A stretch of 64,000 bases of DNA. Origin: Claveliimonas bilis (GTDB taxonomy: Bacteria > Bacillota > Clostridia > Lachnospirales > Lachnospiraceae). The notes under the pieces are model-generated. The model did not search any database. It was not told where the DNA came from and saw only the letters and a program-made list of their open reading frames with translations. The stretch is from the NCBI RefSeq assembly GCF_020892095.1, contig NZ_AP024845.1:434001-498000 (forward strand). Direction: 5' to 3'. Positions within the stretch are counted from its first letter, which is position 1; each line of letters begins with the position of its first letter. Made by a program: the position numbers and the translations under genes. This document shows, in pieces, positions 50,707 to 58,282 of this stretch.

Positions 50707-51246
50707 TCATTCTCCTTTATATTTTACTATTCCACAAAGCAAAAAATATAAAAAAGATTTTATTGTCATTTTATATTTTACCGCTTCAGTTTTGTTTCCA
50801 TCTTTCCCCTTAAAACTAATCAATAATTGTGCCGACATAAATGCTTCATTTTCAAATGTTAACAAATGACATGGCTGAGCATACCCGGCAAAGCAAAAAC
50901 TAAGCATCAAGCCCTCCTTAGGTGTTAGAACGTCTTTTAACTGATTGCAATTGTATTTATCAACATTAATATTATGTATATCGACCCACGGCTCAATACC
51001 ATCATAAATACGTATATTGAACAAATTACTTTCAGATTTTATCAAAAGAATATTATTTCCATTATTGATATCACCTTCTTCGAATATTATCAGTCCTTTA
51101 TAGTCTTCTGCTTTGGGATTCCAAATAAATGTGTCAATCATTTTTCGTTTTATATCAATGATTGTTCTCATTACAAAAGCGACATATAAAACAAAAGCAA
51201 CCCAAGGTATCATACCAACAATTGTTTTCACACTATCAAAATCCAT
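50707..51246 (-). CDS. Membrane-anchored moron protein
   Basis: 179 residues from ATG at 51246 (GGGAGGGAG upstream; a longer frame is unsupported). One transmembrane segment at about 8-30 (TIVGMIPWVAFVLYVAFVMR), then a soluble domain with repeated Ile/Asn-rich strands and a hydrophobic C-terminal FLYFLLCGIVKYKGE. No family recognised. Enclosed by terminators on both sides, so it is an independently transcribed insert, AT-rich relative to structural genes. Could alter the cell surface of the lysogen (superinfection exclusion); no direct evidence. Confidence 0.65.
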   Translation of the reverse strand: MDFDSVKTIVGMIPWVAFVLYVAFVMRTIIDIKRKMIDTFIWNPKAEDYKGLIIFEEGDINNGNNILLIKSESNLFNIRIYDGIEPWVDIHNINVDKYNCNQLKDVLTPKEGLMLSFCFAGYAQPCHLLTFENEAFMSAQLLISFKGKDGNKTEAVKYKMTIKSFLYFLLCGIVKYKGE

Positions 51247-51318
51247 CTTCTCCCTCCCTCTCCTCACACCGAAAAACCTACTTCCATAATATTCCATATT
51301 CCGGTATATTTCAACAAC

Positions 51319-51350
51319 AAAAGACGCCCTGCCGAAGCAAAGCGTCTTTT
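51319..51350. terminator. Bidirectional hairpin
   Basis: AAAAGACGC and GCGTCTTTT pair around a 14-base loop, between the late regulator region and the membrane protein gene; T-runs on both strands. Confidence 0.7.
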
Positions 51351-51423
51351 CTCGGTTTTTCAATATAAATTATGAGGGTGGGAAAAGTAGATACATTGCT
51401 GTCATCCACTTCTTTCATCTTAT

Positions 51424-51465
51424 ACTATAACACTTTGAAAACGAACAGTGCGAACAAAACGAACA
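51424..51465 (-). promoter_or_regulatory. Putative late promoter with three TGTTCG iterons
   Basis: On the minus strand TGTTCG occurs three times at exact nine-bp spacing (51460-51465, 51451-51456, 51442-51447), followed by a -10-like TATAGT (51424-51429) with no recognisable -35. Located just after the sigma-like regulator gene and before all late genes. Suggests activator-dependent late transcription. Confidence 0.55.
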
Positions 51466-51469
51466 AACT

Positions 51470-51895
51470 TTACCTTTCTCCCATAAATCTTTGAAATTCC
51501 ATTCTCACTCCGTCTGCTGTATACTTTCTTCCCATCAACGTAGCCACCTCTTCCCACGTCAGCTCCTTAAAGAACTTGTACCGGATAATCCGCTGCATCC
51601 GGAAGGGGATCTCCTGCATCCACTCTTCCACCTGCAGCTTTAATTCTTCCGCTTCCCTCTTCTGTGTCTCAAGGATCTGCCGCTCTCTAGCAAGCAATCC
51701 CGCTTCTGCCAAAGTCTCAACCGTGCCTCCCAGGTTGAAGGACCGCTGCTCATAAGGAAAATCCGGGTTGCTTCCCTTTACTTTATCCTGCACGATCCGC
51801 TTCTTCTTTTCCAGCTTCTTGATCTCTTCCTCTGTCTCTTTGATAAACTCACAAGCGTCGATATAATCACTTAAAACCTTCTTGTCCACCGGCAC
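51470..51895 (-). CDS. Sigma-like / ArpU-type late transcription regulator
   Basis: 141 residues. Residues 15-55 form a coiled coil (IKETEEEIKKLEKKKRIVQD); the C-terminal ~45 residues form a sigma region 4-like HTH (RMQRIIRYKFFKELTWEEVA, then RKYTADGVRMEFQRF). This is the pattern of DUF1492/ArpU-type phage regulators that switch on late genes. The iterons right after its stop codon are a plausible target. Starts inside the end of the previous gene (29-bp overlap). Confidence 0.8.
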   Translation of the reverse strand: MPVDKKVLSDYIDACEFIKETEEEIKKLEKKKRIVQDKVKGSNPDFPYEQRSFNLGGTVETLAEAGLLARERQILETQKREAEELKLQVEEWMQEIPFRMQRIIRYKFFKELTWEEVATLMGRKYTADGVRMEFQRFMGER

Positions 51896-52055
51896 CGCCT
51901 CCCCTCATCCTGTCATAGCACGGCCTGCATAGATCAAAATAATCCATTGGTTGTGTCCGGAACTTGTACACGTCCGTACGCTCATGCGCCCTCACATGTA
52001 CCGCCTGGGAATAATGGACCTCTTTCCCACAGGCTGCACAGTATATATGTCTCAT
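51867..52055 (-). CDS. Small zinc-binding phage protein
   Basis: 62 residues with two CxxC pairs (YCAACG and LCRPCYDR), a zinc finger. Ends in GGGAGGQEGFK whose coding sequence also serves as ribosome site for the next gene. Function unassigned. Confidence 0.65.
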   Translation of the reverse strand: MRHIYCAACGKEVHYSQAVHVRAHERTDVYKFRTQPMDYFDLCRPCYDRMRGGGAGGQEGFK

Positions 52056-52201
52056 GGCTTGACCTCCTCCTTGATGTTATATTTCTTCGCCATATATCCA
52101 GCCACGTCATAGCTGGTATAGGCTTTATGAATATGTTTTCTCGCTGCTTCTCCAGCTTTGGGATTCTTCTGTTCCTTCCGGGTTCTTCCTTTCCTTCTCA
52201 C
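52052..52201 (-). CDS. 49-residue basic phage protein
   Basis: GTG start at 52201 overlapping the upstream stop (GTGA), AAGGAG ten bases before. Encodes RRKGRTRKEQKNPKAGEAAR followed by KHIHKAYTSYDVAGYMAKKY. Very basic N-terminus; stop overlaps the next ATG by four bases. Coupling on both sides supports it as a real gene. Function unknown. Confidence 0.6.
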   Translation of the reverse strand: MRRKGRTRKEQKNPKAGEAARKHIHKAYTSYDVAGYMAKKYNIKEEVKP

Positions 52202-52473
52202 TGCTGTATCACTCCTTTGTCCAGCACTATATAGATTGCTTTCCCGTCCCTGCCATCGTTCTGGATGTCTATGCTGCTGGAGTACATAGTCTGGTTCCCT
52301 TCCGGAGTCCGGATCATGACAAAACCATAACGGCAGGGTTCCGGGATTTGGATTTCAATTGGTTCCGGATCCGGCGCTGGCTTTGTTTGTTCTGCATCCA
52401 GGGCAATCCTTCCGATCACAACAGCGAACACGGTTGCAACTACAGCAATGACTACGCTATATTTCTTCTTCAT
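52198..52473 (-). CDS. Small secreted or membrane-anchored phage protein
   Basis: 91 residues: basic start, transmembrane segment at 6-24 (SVVIAVVATVFAVVIGRIAL), then a proline-rich linker (PAPDPEPIEIQIPEPC) and a beta-like domain (FVMIRTPEGNQTMYSSSIDI). No family recognised. Exported domain would face the cell wall. Confidence 0.6.
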   Translation of the reverse strand: MKKKYSVVIAVVATVFAVVIGRIALDAEQTKPAPDPEPIEIQIPEPCRYGFVMIRTPEGNQTMYSSSIDIQNDGRDGKAIYIVLDKGVIQQ

Positions 52474-52645
52474 ATGTCAGTTTATCCTGCCTTTCCCATT
52501 CCTTTGTCCTCCGGTTGTATCTGGAATTTGCCTTGCACATAAATCCGTCTGCATCCATTACAAGAGGACATTCTTTGCAATGCACAAATCCGTTCTCATC
52601 TCTTGCACTATATTTTTTGCATATCCCCTTTTCTTTTTGAGTCAT
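52457..52645 (-). CDS. Cys-rich small phage protein
   Basis: 62 residues from ATG at 52645 (AAAGGAGCAAGAA). Cys at four positions (GICKKYSAR, HCKECPLV, MCKANSRYN) likely binds zinc. Basic C-terminus. Function unknown. Confidence 0.6.
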   Translation of the reverse strand: MTQKEKGICKKYSARDENGFVHCKECPLVMDADGFMCKANSRYNRRTKEWERQDKLTYEEEI

Positions 52646-53043
52646 TTCTTGCTCCTTTCTGGGCGGTATGGCTCCGGAATAGGGCGCCAAGCGATGACAT
52701 ATTCACTTCCTGGACATATAATGCCATTGTCCATTATGGTTCCGCTCCTAAAGTCCGGCCTGTAATGCTGGAATTCCCACATTTTATCATTCTTTTTCGG
52801 CCTTAATCGTCCAATAGTAACGCTTGCTCCTTCTTCAAATTTCTCCCAACTATACGTTTGCGTAACAAGAACGATTCTTCCAAGCTCCGGCAGTCTCTCA
52901 CCAACCGGAATCCAGCCGTCATTCATGTGCTTGTGGATGATGTCCTCTACTTTTTCCATATCAACCATAAGTTGCATCGTATCTGGGATTAATATTTTCT
53001 CCAAACCGCGTATCTCTTCCAAAATCTTCTCTAATTCCTGCAT
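52642..53043 (-). CDS. DUF551 protein
   Basis: 133 residues from ATG at 53043. After a coiled-coil start, NDGWIPVGERLPELGRIVLV, and the final VIAWRPIPEPYRPE, are the two signatures of DUF551, a domain common in phage early regions without known activity. Overlaps its neighbour by four bases. Confidence 0.85.
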   Translation of the reverse strand: MQELEKILEEIRGLEKILIPDTMQLMVDMEKVEDIIHKHMNDGWIPVGERLPELGRIVLVTQTYSWEKFEEGASVTIGRLRPKKNDKMWEFQHYRPDFRSGTIMDNGIICPGSEYVIAWRPIPEPYRPERSKK

Positions 53044-53044
53044 G

Positions 53045-53389
53045 TCAGATCTCCTTCTTAATGCGTTGTCCACAATTAGCGCAAAAACCTCTAAATGCAC
53101 TATCAAGTAACTTACCGCATGTCGGGCAATATCTATCAGTTATCGTATACCTATTATCGGACTGATAAACTGCGCCACAATCCGGGCACCGATGAGTTTC
53201 AAATCCGCCTCGATGTCTTACTTTTTTGTGTGCCTCTTTCTCAGTATCCCGATTCTTCAGCTTCTGAATCTGCTCTGGGGTGAGGCCAGTATCCTCATAC
53301 TCCTGAAGAAGATTCATGTCTATGTATACTCCGTCATCCATAAAATCGCATGAATGATACTCGTATCCCGGTTGTGTTCGTCTCTCCAT
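53045..53389 (-). CDS. Phage protein with two zinc ribbons
   Basis: 114 residues from ATG at 53389 (AAAGGAG seven bases upstream). N-terminal YEDTGLTPEQIQKLKN resembles a motif widespread in phage early proteins; the C-terminal half has CPDCG...CPTCG and CANCG zinc-ribbon motifs. Probably binds nucleic acid or protein partners. Unassigned. Confidence 0.7.
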   Translation of the reverse strand: MERRTQPGYEYHSCDFMDDGVYIDMNLLQEYEDTGLTPEQIQKLKNRDTEKEAHKKVRHRGGFETHRCPDCGAVYQSDNRYTITDRYCPTCGKLLDSAFRGFCANCGQRIKKEI

Positions 53390-53424
53390 CTTCATTCTCC
53401 TTTCATTTCCTCTGCTTTTAGGCA

Positions 53425-53457
53425 ATAAAAAACCAACCACCGAATATTGATGGTTGG
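53425..53457 (-). terminator. Terminator of the 107-residue gene
   Basis: Minus strand CCAACCA...TGGTTGG followed by TTTTTTATT. The first arm belongs to a 16-bp sequence repeated in inverse orientation at 53855-53870. Confidence 0.75.
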
Positions 53458-53870
53458 ATAAAATGAAATATGTTTTCTTGAATTTATTTTTCAAATTTGA
53501 TTTTAATATTCTTTATAAGCTTATTGTCATATGTTCCTGGTTTAGAATCTTCCTCAAAACAAATCAAAACTTTACCTATCAAGACATTTTTATATTTTAA
53601 TTCAAATACAGAATCTACTTTATAGTCTTTTTCAAAATATCTCCAGTTTTCAATAAATCCAGTATGGGCCTCTATATAAGAACGATTTTCTAATGGATTT
53701 TGAAAGTTTTCGAAAAAGTCTTTTTCACTTTGATAATACAGAAAAATCTTATGTGTATAATCATTTACTGTATGATGTAATTCTACCATCTTCTCAATTT
53801 CAGACATATAACAATCCCACTCCTTCTTCGAGTATTCTATTATATTCTATCATCCCAACCATCAATATTC
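53442..53870. repeat. Pair of 16-bp inverted repeats around an accessory gene
   Basis: GAATATTGATGGTTGG (53442-53457) and its exact reverse complement (53855-53870) bound a 429-bp segment with one gene (53484-53807). The right copy is not part of a local hairpin. Suggests a mobile or invertible cassette, or duplication of a terminator arm. Confidence 0.55.
53484..53807 (-). CDS. AT-rich accessory phage gene
   Basis: 107 residues (IEKMVELHHTVNDYTHKIFL, FYFENFQNP-like middle, then VLIGKVLICFEEDSKPG and a Lys-rich end). No family recognised. Much more AT-rich than its neighbours and enclosed by inverted repeats with its own terminator, so probably a later insertion. Region 53808-53970 upstream holds no gene. 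Confidence 0.55.
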   Translation of the reverse strand: MSEIEKMVELHHTVNDYTHKIFLYYQSEKDFFENFQNPLENRSYIEAHTGFIENWRYFEKDYKVDSVFELKYKNVLIGKVLICFEEDSKPGTYDNKLIKNIKIKFEK

Positions 53871-53970
53871 AATTGTCAAGGTACAACTGGCTCCTTTCTA
53901 TTTCTGTATTTTCCTCACATATCCGGTTTGCCATGTGCTTCCCAGACGTCTACGAAATCGATATGTCCGT

Positions 53971-54819
53971 TTATTTTCCCCCTTCGATCAGGGCTTTTGT
54001 CAGGTCATCCATCTGGCCGCTGTAGTCGCGGCCTTTGAAATTGTTAAAGCTGTCTTTCTTATTTTTCGGCTCATTAGCCTGCTTCCTGATCGGATAAAAT
54101 CCCTTCCATCCCCTTGTAGTTGCCTTCCTGACAATAGCAAGCCTCTCTGCTGCATCAGAGGAAAGGCTTATCAATTCCTCCCTCAAAATCTGAATCTGCT
54201 CCGGCAACAACTCCCCATGATTATGGCTGTAAACAAGAAGATAGGTCTGAAATGCCTGTTCTAACTCTTCTGGCTGGAAGGGAATATATATATTATTATT
54301 TACTTTACTTTCCTTTATGGTTTTTCCCCCGGAATTATCTTCTTTCTTCCCGGAATTATTATCGTTTTTCCCGGAACAATCATCAAAAAAGGTGCACTTA
54401 ATATAGGGCTCGGTCTCTTCTCTTTTTAAAAGCCAAAACCGCCCGACTTCAATGGGTGTTTTTCTCGCCGCTTCCTTCTTGGCGATCTGCCACCTTTTCT
54501 GTATTCCGGCAGAGGTTAGAACAGCGTCCGACTGAAAAAGTGTGTTATCAAACAGTGACCGTGACAGTAAGAATGTTAAAACCTGCTTCACCTTATCTGC
54601 TCCCATTTTTAACTCGGCAGATACGAGATATTCAAAATCTTCATTTACATGTATGTAGTATCCCTTATCGTAAATCCTGCCCAAAAGAAACAGATACAGC
54701 ATAACGCCGTCTTTCCCATACCGGGCATCCAGGATTTTGATTTTTTCATTGTAAAAAAAATTAACATCTAAAGGAAAGTAGTTAAGACCGTCTTTTCTAA
54801 ACCGGGCCAATATAATCAC
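53971..54819 (-). CDS. DUF4373/DnaD-like replication protein
   Basis: 282 residues, GTG start at 54819 with AAGTAGGTG. N-terminal winged helix of the DUF4373 (Lin1244-type) family: YFPLDVNFFYNEKIKILDAR, then YGKDGVMLYLFLLGRIYDKG. An Asn/Lys-rich linker (about 150-175) leads to a C-terminal DnaD-like helical domain ending in GWKGFYPIRKQ. Likely the replication initiator or helicase loader of the phage. A likely origin was not identified; the linker-coding DNA is AT-rich. Confidence 0.75.
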   Translation of the reverse strand: MIILARFRKDGLNYFPLDVNFFYNEKIKILDARYGKDGVMLYLFLLGRIYDKGYYIHVNEDFEYLVSAELKMGADKVKQVLTFLLSRSLFDNTLFQSDAVLTSAGIQKRWQIAKKEAARKTPIEVGRFWLLKREETEPYIKCTFFDDCSGKNDNNSGKKEDNSGGKTIKESKVNNNIYIPFQPEELEQAFQTYLLVYSHNHGELLPEQIQILREELISLSSDAAERLAIVRKATTRGWKGFYPIRKQANEPKNKKDSFNNFKGRDYSGQMDDLTKALIEGGK

Positions 54820-55260
54820 CTACTTCCCGTTTTGATATCCCTCCACTGTAACGTCAAGCCCTTCTATGGCCGAATAAGCTTTCTTGGCTGATACTAGGAC
54901 AATCTGGGTATCATCATTGTAGGCCACACCGTTTAAGGCATCCGCTACTACTTTCACGATATTGTCCATGTCCGGCTTCTTCAGCGGAAGGATCTCTCCA
55001 TCCAACATTTGCTTCTGTTTCTTCTTTGATGTACTCTTTGGCGGAAGAAACCTGGCAACGATCCGAAGAGTCACCGGCTTCCCTCTTTCGATATAGAATC
55101 CCCCTGCCTGATTGAGGAACCGTTCCTTGATCAGGTTTTCATATAAGAGATCCTTTTCCGGTTTATAGGAAACGGTACGGTTTGAGTTCTGATTCCGTAC
55201 TGTCCGTGCCCTTGCCTTTCCTCGTGGCTTTCCCGGAACATGAAAGGTAACTGGATCCAT
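54820..55260 (-). CDS. rusA: RusA-family Holliday junction resolvase
   Basis: 146 residues from ATG at 55260 (AAAGGAGGAGAAAG). The catalytic signature KKPDMDNIVKVVADALNGVA, then YNDDTQI, contains the acidic residues of RusA. Resolves four-way junctions during phage recombination and packaging. Lies between the annealing protein and the replication protein, as in related siphoviruses. Confidence 0.9.
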   Translation of the reverse strand: MDPVTFHVPGKPRGKARARTVRNQNSNRTVSYKPEKDLLYENLIKERFLNQAGGFYIERGKPVTLRIVARFLPPKSTSKKKQKQMLDGEILPLKKPDMDNIVKVVADALNGVAYNDDTQIVLVSAKKAYSAIEGLDVTVEGYQNGK

Positions 55261-55477
55261 CTTTCTCCTCCTTTCTCCTCCGGCGCACAGCATCCGGAGG
55301 AAACAGTTGTAATGGTTTTGTTCTTTGGATTACTTCGCATGTTTTTGTGATATATTAAGGTGCTGTGCGTAAAAACAAGGTTTACGGGTTGCTTCTATAG
55401 AAAAACTCCCTTCGGAAGTCCTCCTCTGTTCCATAGTGTGCTATGTAATATTTTATGACACGTATCTTATAAGCCTA
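55261..55477. other. Non-coding spacer upstream of rusA
   Basis: 217 bp without a supportable gene. CATAG-TGTG-CTATG at 55432-55445 resembles the operator pattern of the lysogeny region (arms CATAG/CTATG, four-base spacer). Otherwise no clear promoter. Confidence 0.35.
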
Positions 55478-56095
55478 TCACTCATCACCATACCTTTGTT
55501 TTATAGCACCAAGCATTTGTGCTGCTTCCTTTTCAGTCAATGTATCCCATGTTTTGCCATTGCTTGTCACCCACATGTCGGCATCTATTCCATGACTGGC
55601 ACAAAGATTCTTGACTGTCTTTATTTTTGCCGGTGTAGCCAGTTTTTCAAGTGACTCCGGAATATAAGGATCGTTACCATCCTCCTCTTTCAGCCACAGA
55701 TCAAACCCTAATCCTGTGTTAAGAGCAACGCATTTCACAAAAGCTCTGCACATGCTATTCCATACCCTTTGTTGGCTCATGCTATTGTCTTTCACCGGAT
55801 TTGCACCATTCATGACGGGTGTCTGCATCTCATATTCTTTATCATCTATCGTCACACGGATTCTGGTTTCATAGCACCGATTTGTATTTCCCTTACTATC
55901 TGTGAATGTCTGATTCGACATAATCAAACTAGAACCTGTAGATGGATCTGGAATAGGCTCCCATCTTACAACTTCCGCCCCGTTGTCATGCAAAAGCTTT
56001 ACACACATAGCCCACGGAAGATAATCTAGCCCATCACGTTTCTTGCAGAACCTTTTCACATCTATATTTCTAAGCTCTTCGTAACTTTTTAACAT
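55478..56095 (-). CDS. DUF1071 single-strand annealing protein (Sak3-like)
   Basis: 205 residues. DUF1071 pattern: KKRDGLDYLPWAMCVKLLHD, CYETRIRVTIDDKEYEMQTP, then RVWNSMCRAFVKCVALNTGL and a C-terminal helical segment with the repeated PAKIKTVKNLCASHG. DUF1071 proteins are regarded as phage annealing recombinases (Redbeta/RecT type), which match the adjacent RusA gene. Cytoplasmic, ssDNA-binding expected. Confidence 0.8.
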   Translation of the reverse strand: MLKSYEELRNIDVKRFCKKRDGLDYLPWAMCVKLLHDNGAEVVRWEPIPDPSTGSSLIMSNQTFTDSKGNTNRCYETRIRVTIDDKEYEMQTPVMNGANPVKDNSMSQQRVWNSMCRAFVKCVALNTGLGFDLWLKEEDGNDPYIPESLEKLATPAKIKTVKNLCASHGIDADMWVTSNGKTWDTLTEKEAAQMLGAIKQRYGDE

Positions 56096-56269
56096 CTACA
56101 ATATCCTCCTCTTATCTGCCAAACATTCATCACACCAGTGATATCCAAAGATATCTGTAATTCCGTCTCCTTCAAAAAGCGGATGACCGCAATCATCACA
56201 GTATGCTACTGGCTCCGGATCGTCAGGAGGAGTTGTTTTCCAGTCATCGTAACCAGGGATATGTTCCAT
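56096..56269 (-). CDS. 57-residue zinc-ribbon phage protein
   Basis: ATG at 56269 with AAAGGAGG ten bases upstream, stop directly before the DUF1071 gene. Contains YCDDCGHPLFEG and YHWCDECL, two CxxC pairs. Small zinc-ribbon proteins of this kind are common in phage early operons. Overlaps the preceding gene by 26 bp. Confidence 0.65.
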   Translation of the reverse strand: MEHIPGYDDWKTTPPDDPEPVAYCDDCGHPLFEGDGITDIFGYHWCDECLADKRRIL

Positions 56270-56423
56270 AATTTGCAGCCTCCTTTAATTTCATCTGTCC
56301 GTCTGCCTCTTCCACCAATAGATCATCTACCATCTGAAGATTGTGTTCATGTGTCATTTGACAATCACATTTCTCTGCTGGATCCAAAGAACATCCGCAA
56401 ATGGAGCATTTATAGTCATACAT
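56244..56423 (-). CDS. 59-residue Cys-rich phage protein
   Basis: ATG at 56423 after GAAGGTGAGGATA. MYDYKCSICGCSLDPAEKCD, then CQMTHEHN, is a Cys/His zinc site. The rest is helical and acidic. Function unknown. Confidence 0.6.
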   Translation of the reverse strand: MYDYKCSICGCSLDPAEKCDCQMTHEHNLQMVDDLLVEEADGQMKLKEAANYGTYPWLR

Positions 56424-56610
56424 TATCCTCACCTTCCCCAACTCTATGGAAGTGCCTTTCACCTACGATCGCTTTTATAATATTTTTATCTAAAAAATCA
56501 GAGTCCTTCCTTGTCATTGTGTACTCGATGATCGATTCCATCTTCCCGGCCATTCGACAAAGTGTACTATATTCCTGTGCAGGAATGCTAATTTTATCTT
56601 CAAAATTCAT
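56416..56610 (-). CDS. Small phage protein
   Basis: 64 residues. ISIPAQEYSTLCRMAGKMES is a motif seen in several short phage proteins of clostridia. GAGAGGAAATTGTA precedes the ATG. Unassigned. Confidence 0.6.
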   Translation of the reverse strand: MNFEDKISIPAQEYSTLCRMAGKMESIIEYTMTRKDSDFLDKNIIKAIVGERHFHRVGEGEDNV

Positions 56611-56655
56611 TTACAATTTCCTCTCTTTCGCTTAAAATAAAATTGGTTAATTTCG

Positions 56656-56700
56656 AGAGTGCCCGAGCTGGTAGGCTCATGTGGGCGCTCTTTTTATTTT
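56656..56700 (+). terminator. Nested hairpin with plus-strand T-run
   Basis: AGAGTGCCC and GGGCGCTCT pair, with an inner GAGC-TGGTAG-GCTC stem, followed by TTTTATTTT. No plus-strand gene ends here, so it may protect or attenuate the minus-strand message instead. Confidence 0.5.
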
Positions 56701-56909
56701 GCCAGATCCAGAACTCGCTTGATCTGTCCGGCCGTGAACGTAAGCTCATAATCTGTGCCTGCTGTAGTAGTAAGTGTCTTTGCAAGCTGACACGTGATAG
56801 ATATATACCCCAGACCGTCCACCTCTTTCCAGACACGGACTTCGTCCTGCAGCTCTTCCAAGAACTGCCGAAACTCGTCCTCCGGAATAACCGTTGCTAT
56901 CTCCTTCAT
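56694..56909 (-). CDS. 71-residue phage protein
   Basis: Acidic, helical start (IPEDEFRQFLEELQDEVRVW) followed by ITCQLAKTLTTTAGTDYELT and a basic end. GGAGGTGAGGAAAG ribosome site. No family recognised. Confidence 0.6.
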   Translation of the reverse strand: MKEIATVIPEDEFRQFLEELQDEVRVWKEVDGLGYISITCQLAKTLTTTAGTDYELTFTAGQIKRVLDLAK

Positions 56910-56924
56910 CTTTCCTCACCTCCT

Positions 56925-57059
56925 TCACCATCCCAGCAGCTTCCAGGCTACCCCTGTGAACAGAATCGCTGTGATTGCAAGTGTGAATGGAGCAAGTCCG
57001 ATGTAAATGTCCCATGCGATTACCGCCGCTTCATAGGCGATCCTTTTTACTTTTCTCAT
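56925..57059 (-). CDS. 44-residue membrane protein
   Basis: ATG at 57059 with AAAGGAGGCAGCTGG; an in-frame ATG nine codons earlier is less likely. Basic start MRKVKRIAYEAAVIAWD and a transmembrane segment near 18-38 (GLAPFTLAITAILFTGVAWK). Ends just before the ribosome site of the next gene. Role unknown. Confidence 0.55.
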   Translation of the reverse strand: MRKVKRIAYEAAVIAWDIYIGLAPFTLAITAILFTGVAWKLLGW

Positions 57060-57097
57060 CCAGCTGCCTCCTTTCTGCTTGTCCATCGTTTACCGCC

Positions 57098-57202
57098 TTA
57101 AGCGGTTTTCTCCAATTCGTATGTTATTTTTGCTTTTTCTTGTTCCTCCAATAATGAAATCATCACTTGCATAATCTTTTTCATATCTGGATTCACATGC
57201 AC
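57098..57202 (-). CDS. Possible 34-residue phage micro-protein
   Basis: GTG start at 57202 following GAGAGGTG; encodes NPDMKKIMQVMISLLEEQEK and a short tail ending at TAA 57098. Weak case: no homology, short, start ambiguous. Confidence 0.35.
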   Translation of the reverse strand: MHVNPDMKKIMQVMISLLEEQEKAKITYELEKTA

Positions 57203-57230
57203 CACCTCTCTAATATGTATTCCTTACGGA

Positions 57231-57259
57231 TTGTCCGGGTTACCGGTATCTGGTATAAT
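57231..57259 (+). promoter_or_regulatory. Promoter of the Abi-alpha-like gene
   Basis: TTGTCC, a 17-bp spacer and TATAAT preceded by TGG (extended -10), 32 bp before the ATG. Independent plus-strand promoter inside the minus-strand early operon, typical of a moron. Confidence 0.75.
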
Positions 57260-57291
57260 CTTCCTATCAAATGATGAAAGGAATGATTCAT

Positions 57292-58065
57292 ATGCTTGAT
57301 AACTTAGAGCTTCCGAACGAAACCATTGATAAAATGTATGATGACGCTGTTCATCCGGCCGCATCTGAAGCCTGAAAATTTGCCGGACGGATTCCCAGGT
57401 TGATCAACGCTGCTCTTGCACCATTAGATTGTTGGATTCTGGAACGAGAACATCACATCGAAAAAACGAAACAACTTTTAGAAGAAAATCTTAAAAATAA
57501 AGATCCTGAAAAAATTGTTACTCCAGAACCGTATGTTGCCGTTCCTGCTATTCAGGCACTTTCATATTCTATGGATAGTGACGAATTGCGTACTCTTTAT
57601 GCAAATTTGTTGGCAAAATCCATATATGCTGACACAAAGGAATCTGTGCATCCTGCGTTTACTGAAATAATTAAAAATCTATCTCCTTTGGACTGTAAGG
57701 TATTTAATTCAATAATGAGTACCAAAACACAAGCAATTGGATGTTATGAATTACGTATTGGAACAATAGGTTCAAACTCGTATTCTGTTGCTTTTCCATA
57801 CGTAACTGCAATTACAGTTAAAGGCCCTATAGAGGTGGCTGCTTCTATCGACAATCTTGCAAGAAATAACCTGATTAATCCTCGTGATTTCCACTACGAC
57901 GATGATGCCTTTTATACAGAAATTCGGGAAACTGCTTTTTTCAAAGACATTTCAGATACCTTTTCAACACATCCAAACAATCGAGAACTTCGGCCATACA
58001 AAATGTCTATCCAGTCTACGGAATGGGGGAAACTGTTTTATAAAGTTTGCGCTGTTCCTCTATAA
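57292..58065 (+). pseudogene. Abi-alpha (DUF4393-like) gene interrupted by an in-frame TGA
   Basis: ATG at 57292 with AAAGGAATG upstream opens a frame reading NETIDKMYDDAVHPAASEA, then TGA at 57373-57375, then KFAGRIPRLINAALAPLDCW and 220 further residues (EPYVAVPAIQALSYSMDSDE, DELRTLYANLLAKSI). The family reads continuously here with a small residue (commonly Gly) at the TGA, so GGA to TGA is the likely change. Abi-alpha proteins are linked to abortive infection. Without readthrough only 27 residues are made from the normal start; a TTG at 57400 could give a truncated protein. Confidence 0.75.
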
Positions 58066-58225
58066 ATGTCCTTTTTATGTCATTCAGAATTTTGTGAAGT
58101 TCTTCCTCTTCTAGTTCGTGGTCAGACAGGTGTTTTTCTAATGCGCGCCGCTGAATTTGAACCTCGTGTTCAAGTTCGGCGACCCTTTTTTTAAGAATCT
58201 CCATTTTTTTCATTGAAATCCACAT
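58016..58225 (-). CDS. Small coiled-coil phage protein
   Basis: 69 residues from ATG at 58225 (AGGAGGTAGAATAT). Almost entirely coiled coil (EILKKRVAELEHEVQIQRRA). Its 3' end overlaps the convergent Abi-alpha-like gene by 50 bp, another sign that the latter was inserted. Function unknown. Confidence 0.6.
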   Translation of the reverse strand: MWISMKKMEILKKRVAELEHEVQIQRRALEKHLSDHELEEEELHKILNDIKRTFIEEQRKLYKTVSPIP

Positions 58226-58282
58226 ATATTCTACCTCCTGTTGAATCATGGTTATTAGTTACGATAAATACCAGTTGATTTC

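Noticed and set aside
56600-57015. Two overlap frames (78 and 89 codons) on the minus strand
   Set aside because: Out of frame with genes that have ribosome sites and coupled ends (56694-56909 and 56925-57059).
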